Part shown: positions 45,066-55,595 of the stretch, piece by piece
How positions within the stretch are numbered: the first letter of the stretch is position 1
Layout of the letters: every line of letters starts with the position of its first letter
From: Ailanthus altissimus
Lineage: Eukaryota; Streptophyta; Magnoliopsida; Sapindales; Simaroubaceae
NCBI GenBank assembly: GCA_946807835.1
Contig: OX327695.1
Coordinates: forward strand, 21,496,501-21,560,500
Reading direction: 5' to 3'
DNA length: 64,000 nucleotides
Made by a program: the position numbers and the translations under genes
Notes under the pieces: generated by a model
Told to the model about the DNA's origin: nothing
Seen by the model: the letters and a program-made list of their open reading frames with translations, nothing else
The model's database searches: none

Positions 45066-47273
45066 TCAATTCCTGCAATTAATCAAAGCGTTAGAAGTTG
45101 CTAAAAATGGACGACCTAAAATAACAGGTATCGGATTACATCCTTTGACAGGTTCTGTGTCCAAGACGATAAAATCCACAGGATATATGAATTTATCAAC
45201 TTGAACTAAGACATCCTCCACTGTCCCTCTTGGTACTTTTATTGATCTATCAGCAAGTAAAAGAGTTACAGATGTTGATTTTAACTCCCCGAGATTGAGC
45301 TGCTGATAAACTGAATACGGCAATAAATTCACACTAGCACCAAGATCAAGTAAGGCTTGTTCAATTTTATGACTTCCAATAATACATGAAATTTTAGGAC
45401 AACCAGGGTCTTTATATTTCAAAGAATTATTGTTCTGAAGAATGGCACTTACTTGTTCAGCTAAAAATGCTTTCTTTTTCACATTCAGTTTTCTTTTTAC
45501 TGTGCATAAGTCTTTCAAAAATTTTGCATAAGATGGAACCTGTTTAATAGCATCCAGTAAAGGAATATTAACTTTTACCTGTTTGAAGATTTCAAAAATT
45601 TCAGGATTGTGATTCATCTTCTTAGTATTACGTAATGCATGAGGAAATGGGGGTGGAGGTGAAGGTTTGGTGTTTTCTTCATTAAGTGTAGGTTCAACAC
45701 TTTCCTTGCCCTTAGAGATTGATTCATCGCTCTCATGAGGTTCAGGAATTTCTTTTTCAACAATTTTACCACTCCGAAGAGTGATAACTGCTTTAACTTG
45801 ATCCATGTGTTGGCTTCCTGAACTACATGCATTTGAGTTATGTTGTCCTTTGGGGTTTGGCTGTGGTTGAGAAGGAAATTTTCCTTTCTCATGAATGTTC
45901 AGTGCAGATGCAAATTTAGCAAGAGTATCTTTCAAATCAGCAAATGTTTGAGCATTTTGAGAATTAACAGACTCTTGTTTTTCAATGAATGTATGCAAGG
46001 TTTCTTCAAGATTTTTCCTAGGAGGTGGGACATATGGTGCATAACCTTGATGATTTTGAAAGTTTTGGTGTGGTTGGAAAGGTGGTTGCGAAGCCTGTGC
46101 TTGAGTGTCATTCCTCCAACTAAAATTCGGGTGATTTCGCCATCCAGGATTATAGTTTTGTGAATATGGGTTATTGTTTGACCGTTTGAACGTGTTTAAA
46201 ACATTGGCTTGTTCATGGAGACATTCCCTAAATGCAGGCAAAGTTGGGCAATCATTGGTAGGGTGATCATGGGTTTCACAAATGTGACACACAATTTCTT
46301 GAACAGATTTTATTTGACCACTCTTTTTCATTTCTAAGGTTTCGACTTTTCTAGCAAGGGATGCTAATTTGGCTTGAAGGTCATGGTCTTCCTTAAGATG
46401 ATAAATACCCCCACTAGATGTAGTGGTTTGATTTTTGCTAGGTGCCTCACAGGTACCAGCAGTGTCCCAATTTTGAGCATTTTCTGCTAGTAAGTCAAGA
46501 TAGTTCATTGCCTCTTCTGGGTCTTTTTCCTCAAATGTTCCATTACACATCATTTCTACCATTTGCCTAATTTGGGGTGTTAAGCCCTCATAGAAATTTG
46601 AGACTACTCTCCATGTTTCAAAACCATGATGGGGACAGGTATTCAGTAATTCTTTATACCTTTCCCAACATTGGTAAAGGGTCTCTCCTGGTTTTTGGGC
46701 AAAAGTGGTGATTTGTCTTTTGAAAGAATTTGTTCTATGGGAGGGAAAAAACTTTTTCAGGAATTGTTGTTGCATCTCATCCCATAAAGAAATGGATCCT
46801 GGCCTAAGGTTTTGTAGCCATGATTTAGCTTTATCTTTTAAAGAAAAAGGGAAAAGCTTAAGTCGAATTGTGTTCATGCTACAATTTTGATCATTATACG
46901 TGTTACACACTTCTTCAAATTCTCTTAGATGTAGATAAGGGTTCTCTGCATCTAAGCCATGAAAAGTGGGTAAAAGTTGGATAATGCCTGGCTTAAAATT
47001 AAAATTCGTTGCATCCGGTGGAAAAATTAAGCAAGATGGTGCACCGGTTCGTGTAGGGTTCATATAGTCTCTAAGTGTCCTAGGTCGGTTATGGTCATTA
47101 TGTTGGGACTGATTGTCCCCTGGGTCTATGAGGCCCTCAATTTGATTTTCGCTCATGGTGTTACTTGGTAAAGAATGAGAAGATGAAGGAGAATCTAACA
47201 AATTATCAAAGGAAGTTTTGAAATTACCTTTTACTAAACGATGAGAATTAGGATCTCGAAACCAACCGCTCAT
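45066..47273 (-). CDS. gag-protease of the Athila-like element
   Basis: The reading frame is open for 735 codons from MSGWFRDPNSHRL, which I prefer to an upstream ATG because the extra codons are a translated AT-rich leader. The capsid part has RTLRDYMNPTRTGAPSC, LLPTFHGLDAENPYLHLREF, LFPFSLKDKAKSWLQNL and WERYKELLNTCPHHGF. A CX2CX4HX4C zinc knuckle (CHICETHDHPTNDC) follows. The protease has ALLDLGASVNLLPYSVY, with the catalytic Asp in LDLGAS. The frame ends at NCRN-TGA (45066-45068), where relatives continue with a Gly codon, so a GGA-to-TGA change probably separates it from pol. The capsid forms the particle and the protease processes it. The frame up to the stop is undamaged. Confidence 0.9.
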   Translation of the reverse strand: MSGWFRDPNSHRLVKGNFKTSFDNLLDSPSSSHSLPSNTMSENQIEGLIDPGDNQSQHNDHNRPRTLRDYMNPTRTGAPSCLIFPPDATNFNFKPGIIQLLPTFHGLDAENPYLHLREFEEVCNTYNDQNCSMNTIRLKLFPFSLKDKAKSWLQNLRPGSISLWDEMQQQFLKKFFPSHRTNSFKRQITTFAQKPGETLYQCWERYKELLNTCPHHGFETWRVVSNFYEGLTPQIRQMVEMMCNGTFEEKDPEEAMNYLDLLAENAQNWDTAGTCEAPSKNQTTTSSGGIYHLKEDHDLQAKLASLARKVETLEMKKSGQIKSVQEIVCHICETHDHPTNDCPTLPAFRECLHEQANVLNTFKRSNNNPYSQNYNPGWRNHPNFSWRNDTQAQASQPPFQPHQNFQNHQGYAPYVPPPRKNLEETLHTFIEKQESVNSQNAQTFADLKDTLAKFASALNIHEKGKFPSQPQPNPKGQHNSNACSSGSQHMDQVKAVITLRSGKIVEKEIPEPHESDESISKGKESVEPTLNEENTKPSPPPPFPHALRNTKKMNHNPEIFEIFKQVKVNIPLLDAIKQVPSYAKFLKDLCTVKRKLNVKKKAFLAEQVSAILQNNNSLKYKDPGCPKISCIIGSHKIEQALLDLGASVNLLPYSVYQQLNLGELKSTSVTLLLADRSIKVPRGTVEDVLVQVDKFIYPVDFIVLDTEPVKGCNPIPVILGRPFLATSNALINCRN

Positions 47274-47787
47274 AAAAAGAAACAAAACAAAATACAATAA
47301 TAATACAAATAAAATATTAAACACAGGTAAATAAAATAAAATATTAAACACAAGTAAATAAAATATATAAAACTAAAAGCAAAATAAAGATAAATAATTA
47401 GGAGTTAGATTAGTGATGTTAGATTATATAATAAAAAGTTAATAAATAAATAGTATGAGGCTTAGCCTTTCATTAAAATAAAAAGCGAAAATAAAAGGCG
47501 AATAATAAATAAATTAAAGTACGTTAGGAGGCTCGGCCTTCCATGAAAATTAAAAAAAAAAAACTAAAATAAAAAGTAAAAAATAATAAATAAACGAAAT
47601 AAAGAGTAGGAGGCTCAGCCTTCCGCGAAAATAAAAATAGAATAATAATAAAGTACGTTAGGAGGCTCGGCCTTCCATGAAAATAAAAAAATAAAAAACG
47701 AATAATAAATAACGAGTAGGAGGCTCAGCCTTCCATGAAAATAAAATAAACAAACAAACAATAACAAAACAAAATATTAACGTTACC
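47274..47787 (-). other. Leader (5' UTR) of the Athila-like element with hairpin repeats
   Basis: Between the primer site and gag. Five imperfect copies of TAGGAGGCTC(G/A)GCCTTCC followed by ATGAAAATAAA occur near 47456, 47526, 47607, 47659 and 47717, separated by A-rich spacers. In element sense each reads GGAAGGCCGAGCCTCC, which can fold into a stem of six G/C-rich pairs with one bulge. Confidence 0.75.
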
Positions 47788-47805
47788 TCCCCGGCAACGG
47801 CGCCA
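47788..47805 (-). other. Primer-binding site, tRNA-Asp type
   Basis: On the minus strand TGGCGCCGTTGCCGGGGA begins six bases after the 5' LTR. It is complementary to the 3' end of plant tRNA-Asp, the primer known for Athila-type elements. It confirms element orientation. Confidence 0.9.
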
Positions 47806-47811
47806 AAAACT

Positions 47812-49250
47812 TGACACGTCCAGAATATAGAAGTTATTCCCAAGTGCAGGATTGTCGAAGTAATAAATAACCCGATGAGAACGGGGTCGATCCACAGGGA
47901 AGTAGAATTAAAATTACAAATTATAAACACTTTAAAGATAATTAATGTAGTATAAGATGTTTGTAAATATTATTTCAATTAACCAATTCAAATAAAAAGC
48001 TAAGATTACGGGGATTCACTCTTGGCATAAGAAGTAAGAATATATTTAACTTTTTATTTTTTTTATAACTCAATTGGAATCCTCACACAAAGGAGGTTCC
48101 AACCGGAAAATATAGCAATTAAAGTTCATTATCATTTATATATTGATTAGTATTTATTTCTTTCAATTATTATACACCAAATCTTATAAATGGGTTCAAG
48201 TATTTATTATGCCAATCTTTATATTTGTCTACAATAAATCAAGACTCCCACTTTACAAGAAATGTTATATAAACCAAATCTTGTAAATGGTTTCAAGAAT
48301 TTATTGTGCCAAGTATTAAGTTTGTCAATAATAAATCAAGAATCACCACTTTAGAAGAAAGGGTATTAATTTTACAAACAAAATAAATACATCATATATA
48401 AATTTGCATAACTTAAAAATGAAGCATTAAATTCATGAATAAATATTAAACATATTTTATTACCTTGTCAAGAGCTTCACCCTTTCACCTTAGCTTAAAC
48501 AAAATTATTTGGACATAATAAAACTAAATGAAAAGAAAAGAAATGGAAGAAGAAATAACATGACTTAATAGTAAACAAGAGAAATAATAGTACAAGGAAA
48601 TGGATACAAAGGAAAAGTATTTTGAACTAAATTCTAACTTTCTAATTACATTCCTTAGGCATAAACAAGCCACCTATTTATAGAAAAACATGGATAAATC
48701 GAGACAAATTTGGAGGGAACCACTTGGTTGATGAAAGTCAAGAATTGTGGCAAAATAATTTGCATTCATTATCACTTGGGCACCCACTTGATTATCCAAT
48801 TTGGAATTGATGTGATCCGAATTATCTGTCACTCAAAACATAAAAGTTTTAGATAAGTCTCTTATCTTTCCAAATTGAGTGATCTCATACGTATTAGATA
48901 CGTATTTCTATAGTTATGGGCCAAATACTGATAACTGTTCAAACTAGGCCTGTACTGCAAATCAATTCTGTTCTAGGCCAATTTTCACCCTTTAAACACT
49001 CGAATTTCCAATGCTTTTTGAAATACAATATGTTAGCCCATTGAGTCAGCTCTGCACAGGATCAAGAATCACCTCAATTAAATCTTTAGGTAGAAAGTTA
49101 TGCCCATTTTACCGAACCTGCTACAAAACAGTTATATGATAATTAAGTACAATATTGTAAACATACTTAAGTTAAGAAAATTAAATACACTAGTAATACA
49201 AAACAATCATGTAAAACTCTTTTTAAATGTGTAATTTCAAGTGTTCATCA
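47812..49250 (-). repeat. 5' LTR of the Athila-like element
   Basis: Same ends and length as 37197-38635. By eye, differences include GGAGATT/GGGGATT, ACCGAAA/ACCGGAA and TCTATACAAGA/TCTGCACAGGA, about 20 in all. The target duplication GTTAT follows at 49251-49255. Confidence 0.95.
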
Positions 49251-49372
49251 GTTATGTAGAAATTTGGAAAAAAGTTGATGAACTAAAGAAACTAATGCGT
49301 ATTTTTTTTCTTATTTTGGTGGGTGTAATGTTGTCATATGTATGGGAAAAAAAAAATGAAATGGCTACATGA

Positions 49373-50229
49373 TCTAGTATTCATAATTCAGACTCAAAAA
49401 TGGAAAAATGAAATGTTTGCTATAAAATAATGCATGGTTACTACTGCTATAAAGTATATTAATAACTTACCATAATCTAGTATTCCTAATTAAAAAACAA
49501 ATGTAAACTGAAGCTTGCATAATGCTTCTAAATACTACAATTACCACCCAATGATAGATTAATATAACATCCATATCAGTATAGCAGTGCTTGCAAAAAG
49601 TAAATAAAACATCCTAACATTCATAATGGATCAATAATAGTGCATAACATGAAGACAATTTTAAATCCATAAGTAACATTACAAAAAGTACCACATTCAT
49701 TCTTGGTCAGATTACTTGGAGTTTCCTAGGCTTATCAGCCCTCATTCTTCTATTACCTAAATTGATCCATAGTAAAAAATAAAAAACTTTTGACACCATA
49801 AAGAAGAAAATTAAAAACTCATAACATCCATAAGTGTATTACCTGACACTGCACTTTCACTTATTGAGGATGTAGATCCAACTTCACTAATCGATCCCCT
49901 CCCTTACAAGTTAAGTTAAATAGAAATTAATGAAGTTAAAGCATTTACTAAAGTTATTATAGTATAAAATTTTCTTATCATAACTCTTGTTGGCCTATTC
50001 ATTGCCTTGGTAATGTATGATCTTGCTCCCATTCTCTTATTTTTTTGTCCCCATATTAGATGAACTTGATGCACTTGAACTAGTCCCCTACATGACAAAT
50101 AATTGGACAAAATAACAAAAAAGGTAAAATAATTAGATCAGATGAAAATAAAAATCAGTTATAATTACACTTATAGAATAACTCTTGGTCAGTGCACAGG
50201 TCATAGTATTATACCCTAAGCTTCCACAA
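49373..50229 (-). other. 3' region of the MULE transposase gene, decayed
   Basis: It lies between the stops of the convergent GRF and transposase genes. Minus-strand frames at 49916-50110 (GTSSS-like and MGTKK text near CRGLVQVHQVHLIWGQK) may be the transposase C-terminus after introns. Nothing else is recognised. Confidence 0.45.
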
Positions 50230-53200
50230 GTTTTACATTTCACAGCAAGTGATCTTTGTGACTTGGGAGGTCAGTTGGCTCCCTCATTCTTTGCACTTTA
50301 GGCCTCCCAATAGATCTTTCTACTTGTGGAGGATTTAAGGTAGGTAAGTTGACATCATCCCATACACATTTGTCAGGTATTGGCCTAATCATACCCTCAT
50401 AAGTTGACAAAAAACATTGTGACACAGCAGCTTATCCACATACTATTATGGGTTATTCCTCAAGTCAATAATTACCCCAATTTCATGTTTGCATAGCACA
50501 CCATTGATAAGTTCTAGCATTCATATCCACTAAATAAGCTCTCTTAGGGTTCAAAATTTCAAGAAACCCATTCTTAGCATTTAGTATTCTCAATTGTCTA
50601 TCTTGTTCACCTACCTTCTCGATTTTTTTCCTAATAAATGAGGCTATCACTCCTTCCTATGATTGACCATATATGTACTTTTCTTCTATTCTTACCATAA
50701 TCTTTCTTCTATACGGCTCCAGCAAAGTAAAAATGGGTGTTGCCCTCTCTTTCAATAACTAACTATTAAAAGCCTCAATGAAATTGTTTGTGATATGGTC
50801 AAATTTGACACTGGGATTAACCTCATGTCTTGACATTTGTCAGGTGTCAGCTTATCTAGGTAATCATATGCTTGAATGCTAATTTTTTTTAAAAATTTTG
50901 AAGGTGAATTTTGAACTGATATTTGTCTGTCTCTTTTACTGCACAACAAAATAATTTTTTCAAATTCAAACTAGGTCACTGACTTCTAAAATTGGCATAT
51001 AAATGCTGGGCACACCATCTAGTATTAGAATTTGGTCAATATACTTAAAGGGCTGTTTACGTTCAAACTATAACGCGGCTATCGCAGTATAAATTGAGGT
51101 GTCGATCCCACGAGGAAGCTCTTAGTAAAATAGGTTGGTGAAGTAAAATATTAAAGAAGTAACAAAGGATAAAATTAATTGATGAGATATAATTATCTAT
51201 GAATTGAGAAAAATATCTTATATTGATTTAAGCAAGGTTTTGAGAATCACAATTATGCTTTATAAATCTACTCTACACTTTGATTCAATGTTTATAACTC
51301 AATTGAAAGTTTCACATCCCAAACAATCAATCGGAAGATATGTAAAATATAGCACATTTGATAACACATGTATTTGGTGTGACTAAACTCTTTTGCAAAT
51401 ATCAACACAAATCATGTTCATATATACAAGTTATCTAAGATCGACAATATATCATTTTGACAATATTGTAGGAAAAGATTAACTTGAATATCAAATATTT
51501 ATTGTCTTTATATGCTATCCAAGATCGACAATATATCAATTTAACAATACTGCAGTAAAAGATTAACATATAAAACAATGTAACCAATAACAATTATAAT
51601 TCAACAAAAATCACATAAGAAAAGCATAACTGAACATATATGAGATATGAGAATTATAACCTCTGGATTATAGAAAATAAAATAGATAAGAGTTTATTCA
51701 AAACCAAACTTACAAATATTTGTAGATCTTGACAACAAATCAAAGCATAGAAGTAGATTTATTACACATAAAAGTTCATCTCTTAGCCTTGCCAAGAACT
51801 CTAGCCTAAATTACAATACATGTTAATGAGAAGAAAAGAAGAGAGAATTATCTAATGTTGAAAATGTCCTAAGAGTCTCATATATAGGCAATGAATGGAA
51901 ATATGTCATGGGTGACATCAATCTTCAATAATTTTAGACCAATAACTCGTTCATCCGCTTGCAGCACATTTTTGATAATGTAAATGACCAATGTAGCCTC
52001 TATGGCCGATATGAAAGTTGTAGTATTTTGTCTATTATTTTCATAGGCACCGCGTTCATGCAAATTGGATGAGTATCCAATGAGATATGAGCCAAATTCC
52101 AAAGATACATCAGATTTCGGCCAACAACCATTTTACCCACTTGCAATGCAATTTGGTCCATGATAACGGCTGATTTGGACTTTACCATCAACATAAGAGT
52201 TGTTGATAATTAAGTCAGTATTTTATATCTTTAAGAATTATACCAATTGAGTACATATTTTGTGAGATACGGTCCAAATACGTGAGTTGGGTCAAGCTGG
52301 GCAGAAGTTGTAGCCCGATTCTATTGTATCTCAATTTTTGGCCTATAAAATGTTGGATTTGGCTTTTCCACTATTCTTTAAGTTTGTGTAATATTGAGTC
52401 ATGTTACACCAAGTTTAAGAATTTCTTCATTGCGATTTCTACGTTGAGAGTTATATCAATTTTACCTAAACTTGTGCAAATAAGATTCATTAACCACAAT
52501 TTAAGGAGAACACTTTATTTCAAGCTAAAATACAAAAAAAAAATGCTAAAATTAGTGACATTAAATAGCGACTGAATCTCTTAATAAATATGTATTTTTA
52601 TGTGCTCATCAATGGCATCCAACAAGCCTTTTTGTTTATCACTAATAAATGTCAATACCCTTATTTCCTCATAACCAATTAAATAAAACAACTTTTTTAG
52701 AAAACAAACACCAACTCTCTGTGCACTTAGCTTCCCAAACACCAACTGTTAATGGAAATATGCAATTATTGGCATCTAGAGCCACAACAGATAGCAGGAT
52801 ACCACTGAATTTTTCTTTAAGATGACAAATATCTAACCCTATAAATGGTCTACATCCATTCAAAAAACTTAATTTCTATGCAAGAAAGGTCAAATACAAA
52901 TTGTCTTAAACGATAGGTTTGTGGGAATACTATCTATACTGAGAATTATTTCTTATTGAATGGTTACAACTACACCAAGGCTAGTTTTCATAACCATATA
53001 GGCATATTTGTGCAACTGAGCATAAGATTCAGCATGATCCTCATCTATCATATCTAATACTTTTTTCTTAGCTTTATATATTCTAAGCCTAGGGACTATC
53101 ACACTATACCTTTGTAATATTTCTTGTTCAATAACATCAGGTTTGACATCAGGAGCTACTTTAACCAGATTCTCAAACTCCTTGGCAATTCATCTTGATT

Positions 53201-54180
53201 TATCTCATCTTGATTTATCCTCTAATATGTTGAAACATTTTAGACATGTATGCTTAGGGTTGCGAGTTTTAACTATGAAGGACACTTCATCTGGCAACCT
53301 ACCACTATGTATCTTCCAAGGACAACCCTCCGAAGCACACTTAATAAAGGTGTGACCAACTTCAAAGCACACTAGCTCTCTAGGTTTTTCTACCTACATT
53401 TTTCCATAGATCTTCCCTGATATCTACGCTAGGTCCTCATCCTCAGATGAACTAATGATAAATTATCATCATTTGACTGATATTGTTCCATATTATCATT
53501 AACCAAAGTTTTAGATGGAAACTCTATAGGACCCTGAACATTTTCCTCTTCACTTTCTTTCTATCTGAGAAATCAAACAGCTCATCTACATCCTCATTAA
53601 AAAAAACCCAGGTGTACTAGGCTTAGGTGGGTGTGTTTCAGGTTCAAATAGGTGTGTCTCAAGTTCAGGTGGGTGTGTTTTAGGCTCAGGTGGGTGTGTT
53701 TCAGGTCGTTGTGTTTCTTGTTCAGGTGTTTGTCTATAGCATTGAGTGATGCATGAATTTTGATTCAATATGTTATCTAGAGGCACAGATTTATGTGGGT
53801 GTATTTCAGGTTTGAGGTGGGTGCATATCCTCTCAATGTTTTGAATTTCTAAGGTTAGACCCTCTAGTAATGGAATGTGTATCATATCCAGAGGCACTGC
53901 TTCTTTGTTAATATCTATTTTTTTAATTCTTTCATACTAAAATAACTCAAACATTAGTTCTACATTAGCGTCATCCTCTAATTGTAGCCTACCCCCCAAA
54001 CCAAGGTAAGAGAGATTCTACTTTATATTTCTCATTATGATAAACTACCCCATTGTTCAAAGTCTGCATAACATGATTCAACAAGCATACTTTACTAAAT
54101 TCAAAATCAGGAAATACATTTATCAAATTTAATCTCTCACCAAAAATATTTATATTCAAAGTAAACGGTAACATCCTGAA
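50230..54180 (-). pseudogene. mudrA-like: mudrA-type MULE transposase, broken and split by a solo LTR
   Basis: Read on the minus strand from the right: an N-terminal LPFTLNINIFGERL near 54170, a low-complexity THPPE-type repeat at about 53620-53710, the MuDR zinc-ribbon domain near 53380-53250 (GHTFIKCASEGCPWKIHSGRLPDEVSF..TRNPKHTC), and the transposase core at 52863-52615 (GCRPFIGLDICHLKEKF with the first catalytic Asp, then VLTFISDKQKGLLDAI with the second). After a solo LTR it continues RWCAQHLYANF, and ends near 50420-50240 with the SWIM-adjacent tail (YEGMIRPIPD..W.., RSIGRPKVQRMREP). Length and order fit MURA. Stops, frameshifts and the LTR disable it. It would have bound the TIRs and cut the element out. 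Confidence 0.88.
51054..52611. mobile_element. Solo LTR inside the MULE transposase gene
   Basis: It starts TGTTTACGTTCAAACTATAACG and ends TATGTGCTCATCA (TG...CA). Flanks AGGGC (51049-51053) and ATGGC (52612-52616) match at 4 of 5 bases. The transposase text joins across it (SDKQKGLLDAI to RWCAQHLYANF). The ending CTCATCA and the start region with GTCGATCCCACGAGGAAG resemble the LTR of the Athila-like element (GTCGATCCACAGGGAAG), so it probably comes from a related family. Length is 1558 bp and no internal region is present. Confidence 0.8.
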
Positions 54181-54390
54181 ATGAAATAAAAATAAATAAC
54201 TAACTGCAATATTCAAATATTCAAATTAAACAACAATAAGTGCAATATACAATATTCAAATATATAATTAAACATACAATTTTTACTAATACAATTCTAG
54301 TCAACTTAGAAATGTTTACTTTTATAAGTTGTAATCAACTCAGAACCACCACAGAAATGCAAACTAATACAAAAATATTTACATCATATA

Positions 54391-54870
54391 AAAATAATAC
54401 CAATATTTACATCATTTCATCAAATCAAAACTACCTAATATATGGAAACATACATATGTTATCAGCAAAAAACAAAATTAAAAAAAATATCATCTTTACA
54501 TTTAATACAAAAATTGAAAGTTTTTACATTATCACACAATACCAATATTTACATGCAATTATTTAACTAAAAAACACCACACACGACAAACATATTATGA
54601 AAATAATACAAATATTTGCATCATTTCGTCAAATCAAAACCATCTAATATATGGAAACGTACATATGTTATCAACAAAAAAATATATCATTTTTACACTT
54701 AATACAAAATTTTAAAGCTTTTACATTACCACACAATACAAATATTTACATGCAATTATTTAACTAAAAAACACCACACATGGCAAACATATTATGAAAA
54801 TAATACCAATATTTATATCATTTCATCAAATCAAAACCATCTAATATATGAAAACGTACATATATTTTAA
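54391..54870. repeat. About 2.4 tandem copies of a 200 bp unit upstream of mudrA
   Basis: AAAATAATAC(C/A)AATATTT recurs at 54391, 54600 and 54797, followed each time by CATCATTTC(A/G)TCAAATCAAAAC and, in the first two, by AAAACACCACACA(C/T)G. Periods are 209 and 197 bp. It lies between the transposase start and the right TIR. Confidence 0.85.
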
Positions 54871-55469
54871 CATAACGTAGAAGTTCAGAAATATTTTACC
54901 AATGTTAAACAATATCTTATTGTCTAAAAAAATACTTATGGTTTAAGATTTTAGTGCTAAAAAACTAACCCATTAAACCCACAACACTAAAAAATATGAC
55001 CACCAAAAACTAAAACTGACCTTTAAAATCGACATGCAAACCCTAAAAAGTTATTCGCGTAAAAATAACTAACTCGCTATGCTTCTTGTAGAATTTGGCG
55101 TCGTTTTACTTTAACCGTTCAATGACCTTTGGTCTCACTATTATGGTGCCAGTGCTTCAATAAAAGAGTTTATGAGTAGTGTGTGAGAAAAAGAAAGGGT
55201 TTCTAAGTAGTTTTTGGAGTGTAAAAAAATTCAGAATGTAAGAGAAAATTCTGTGGGTTTTTGAACAGTAAAGTGAAGTCTTTTCAAGTTACGAGAACGT
55301 CTTTTGGTTTTTCAAAATGACTTTAAGTGTTGGATCAATAATTGAGTTGTTTAGGTGCAATATTTAATGCATCCCTTGGCTGGATAAAAATTTTAATCAT
55401 TTAAAACTTCCACATGCCAAATTTGCCGTCATTGAGTCAGAGATAGTATAAAAAGATGAATGTGCCCTT

Positions 55470-55586
55470 CAACACGTTAAACTTAATAAAAGATTCTCTA
55501 ACAGTTGTACATTACTATCTATTTTTTAAAGTTAAGGATATTAATGATATTAAGCCAAAACTCAAGGGTATTTATAATAATATCTC
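55470..55586 (-). repeat. Right TIR of the MULE
   Basis: Reverse complement of the left TIR; the last bases AATAATATCTC abut the duplication AATTTATTG. The internal limit is uncertain because the match fades. Confidence 0.85.
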
Positions 55587-55595
55587 AATTTATTG

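Larger units (their letters stand above)
37197..49250 (-). mobile_element. Athila-like Ty3/gypsy retrotransposon carrying extra genes, incl. a LOG-like gene
   Basis: The two LTRs are 1439 bp each (37197-38635 and 47812-49250), flanked by GTTAT at 37192-37196 and 49251-49255. Reading the minus strand from the right: 5' LTR, tRNA-Asp primer site, a leader with hairpin repeats, gag-protease (47273-45066), pol (RT, RNase H, integrase; to 41842), an unknown ORF (41626-41078), a LOG-like gene (40720-40067), an A/T-rich tail, a G-rich polypurine tract and the 3' LTR. By eye the LTRs differ at about 20 sites, so the insertion is recent. Gag-pol has a few stops and one frameshift. The tRNA-Asp primer site and LDLGAS protease favour the Athila/Tat side of Ty3/gypsy. 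Confidence 0.93.
36909..49372 (+). pseudogene. GRF-type zinc-finger gene of the MULE, split by the gypsy element
   Basis: An ATG at 36909 opens SINVSEVNGKIIKFRNKTCLCGRKAGVK. After one in-frame stop comes LYFYCEGRKCNYYRFWEPMEED and then DLNIWMQSVDSKMSS. The C-x-C...C...C-N-Y-Y-R-F-W pattern is a GRF zinc finger. The frame is cut at 37196 by the gypsy element and resumes at 49256 (YVEIWKKVDELKKL), ending in a hydrophobic stretch (FFLILVGVMLSYVW) and stop at 49370-49372. The predicted protein is about 130 residues: zinc finger, short coiled-coil-like part, one membrane-like segment. Small GRF proteins of this layout are common in plants. Here one lies convergent with the transposase gene inside the same TIR pair. 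Its role in transposition is unknown. Confidence 0.7.
36251..55586 (-). mobile_element. Full-length Mutator-like element (MULE) with nested retrotransposons
   Basis: The left end GGGATATTATCATGAATACGC and the reverse complement of the right end GAGATATTATTATAAATACC are inverted copies. Similarity continues for about 120 bp (CTTGAGTTTTG, CTGTTAG(G/A)GAATCTT, TTAAGTTTAA). Flanks AATTTATTA (36242-36250) and AATTTATTG (55587-55595) give a 9 bp duplication with one change; 9 bp is the MULE signature. Inside are a mudrA-type transposase gene (minus) and a GRF zinc-finger gene (plus). Removing the 12.05 kb gypsy element and the 1.56 kb solo LTR leaves about 5.7 kb, normal for an autonomous MULE. Both genes are now broken. 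Confidence 0.9.

Noticed and set aside
45614..46890. Frames overlapping gag (45614-45892, 45840-46163, 46705-46890) and 44965-45204
   Set aside because: Shadows of the gag-protease and pol frames, without independent features.
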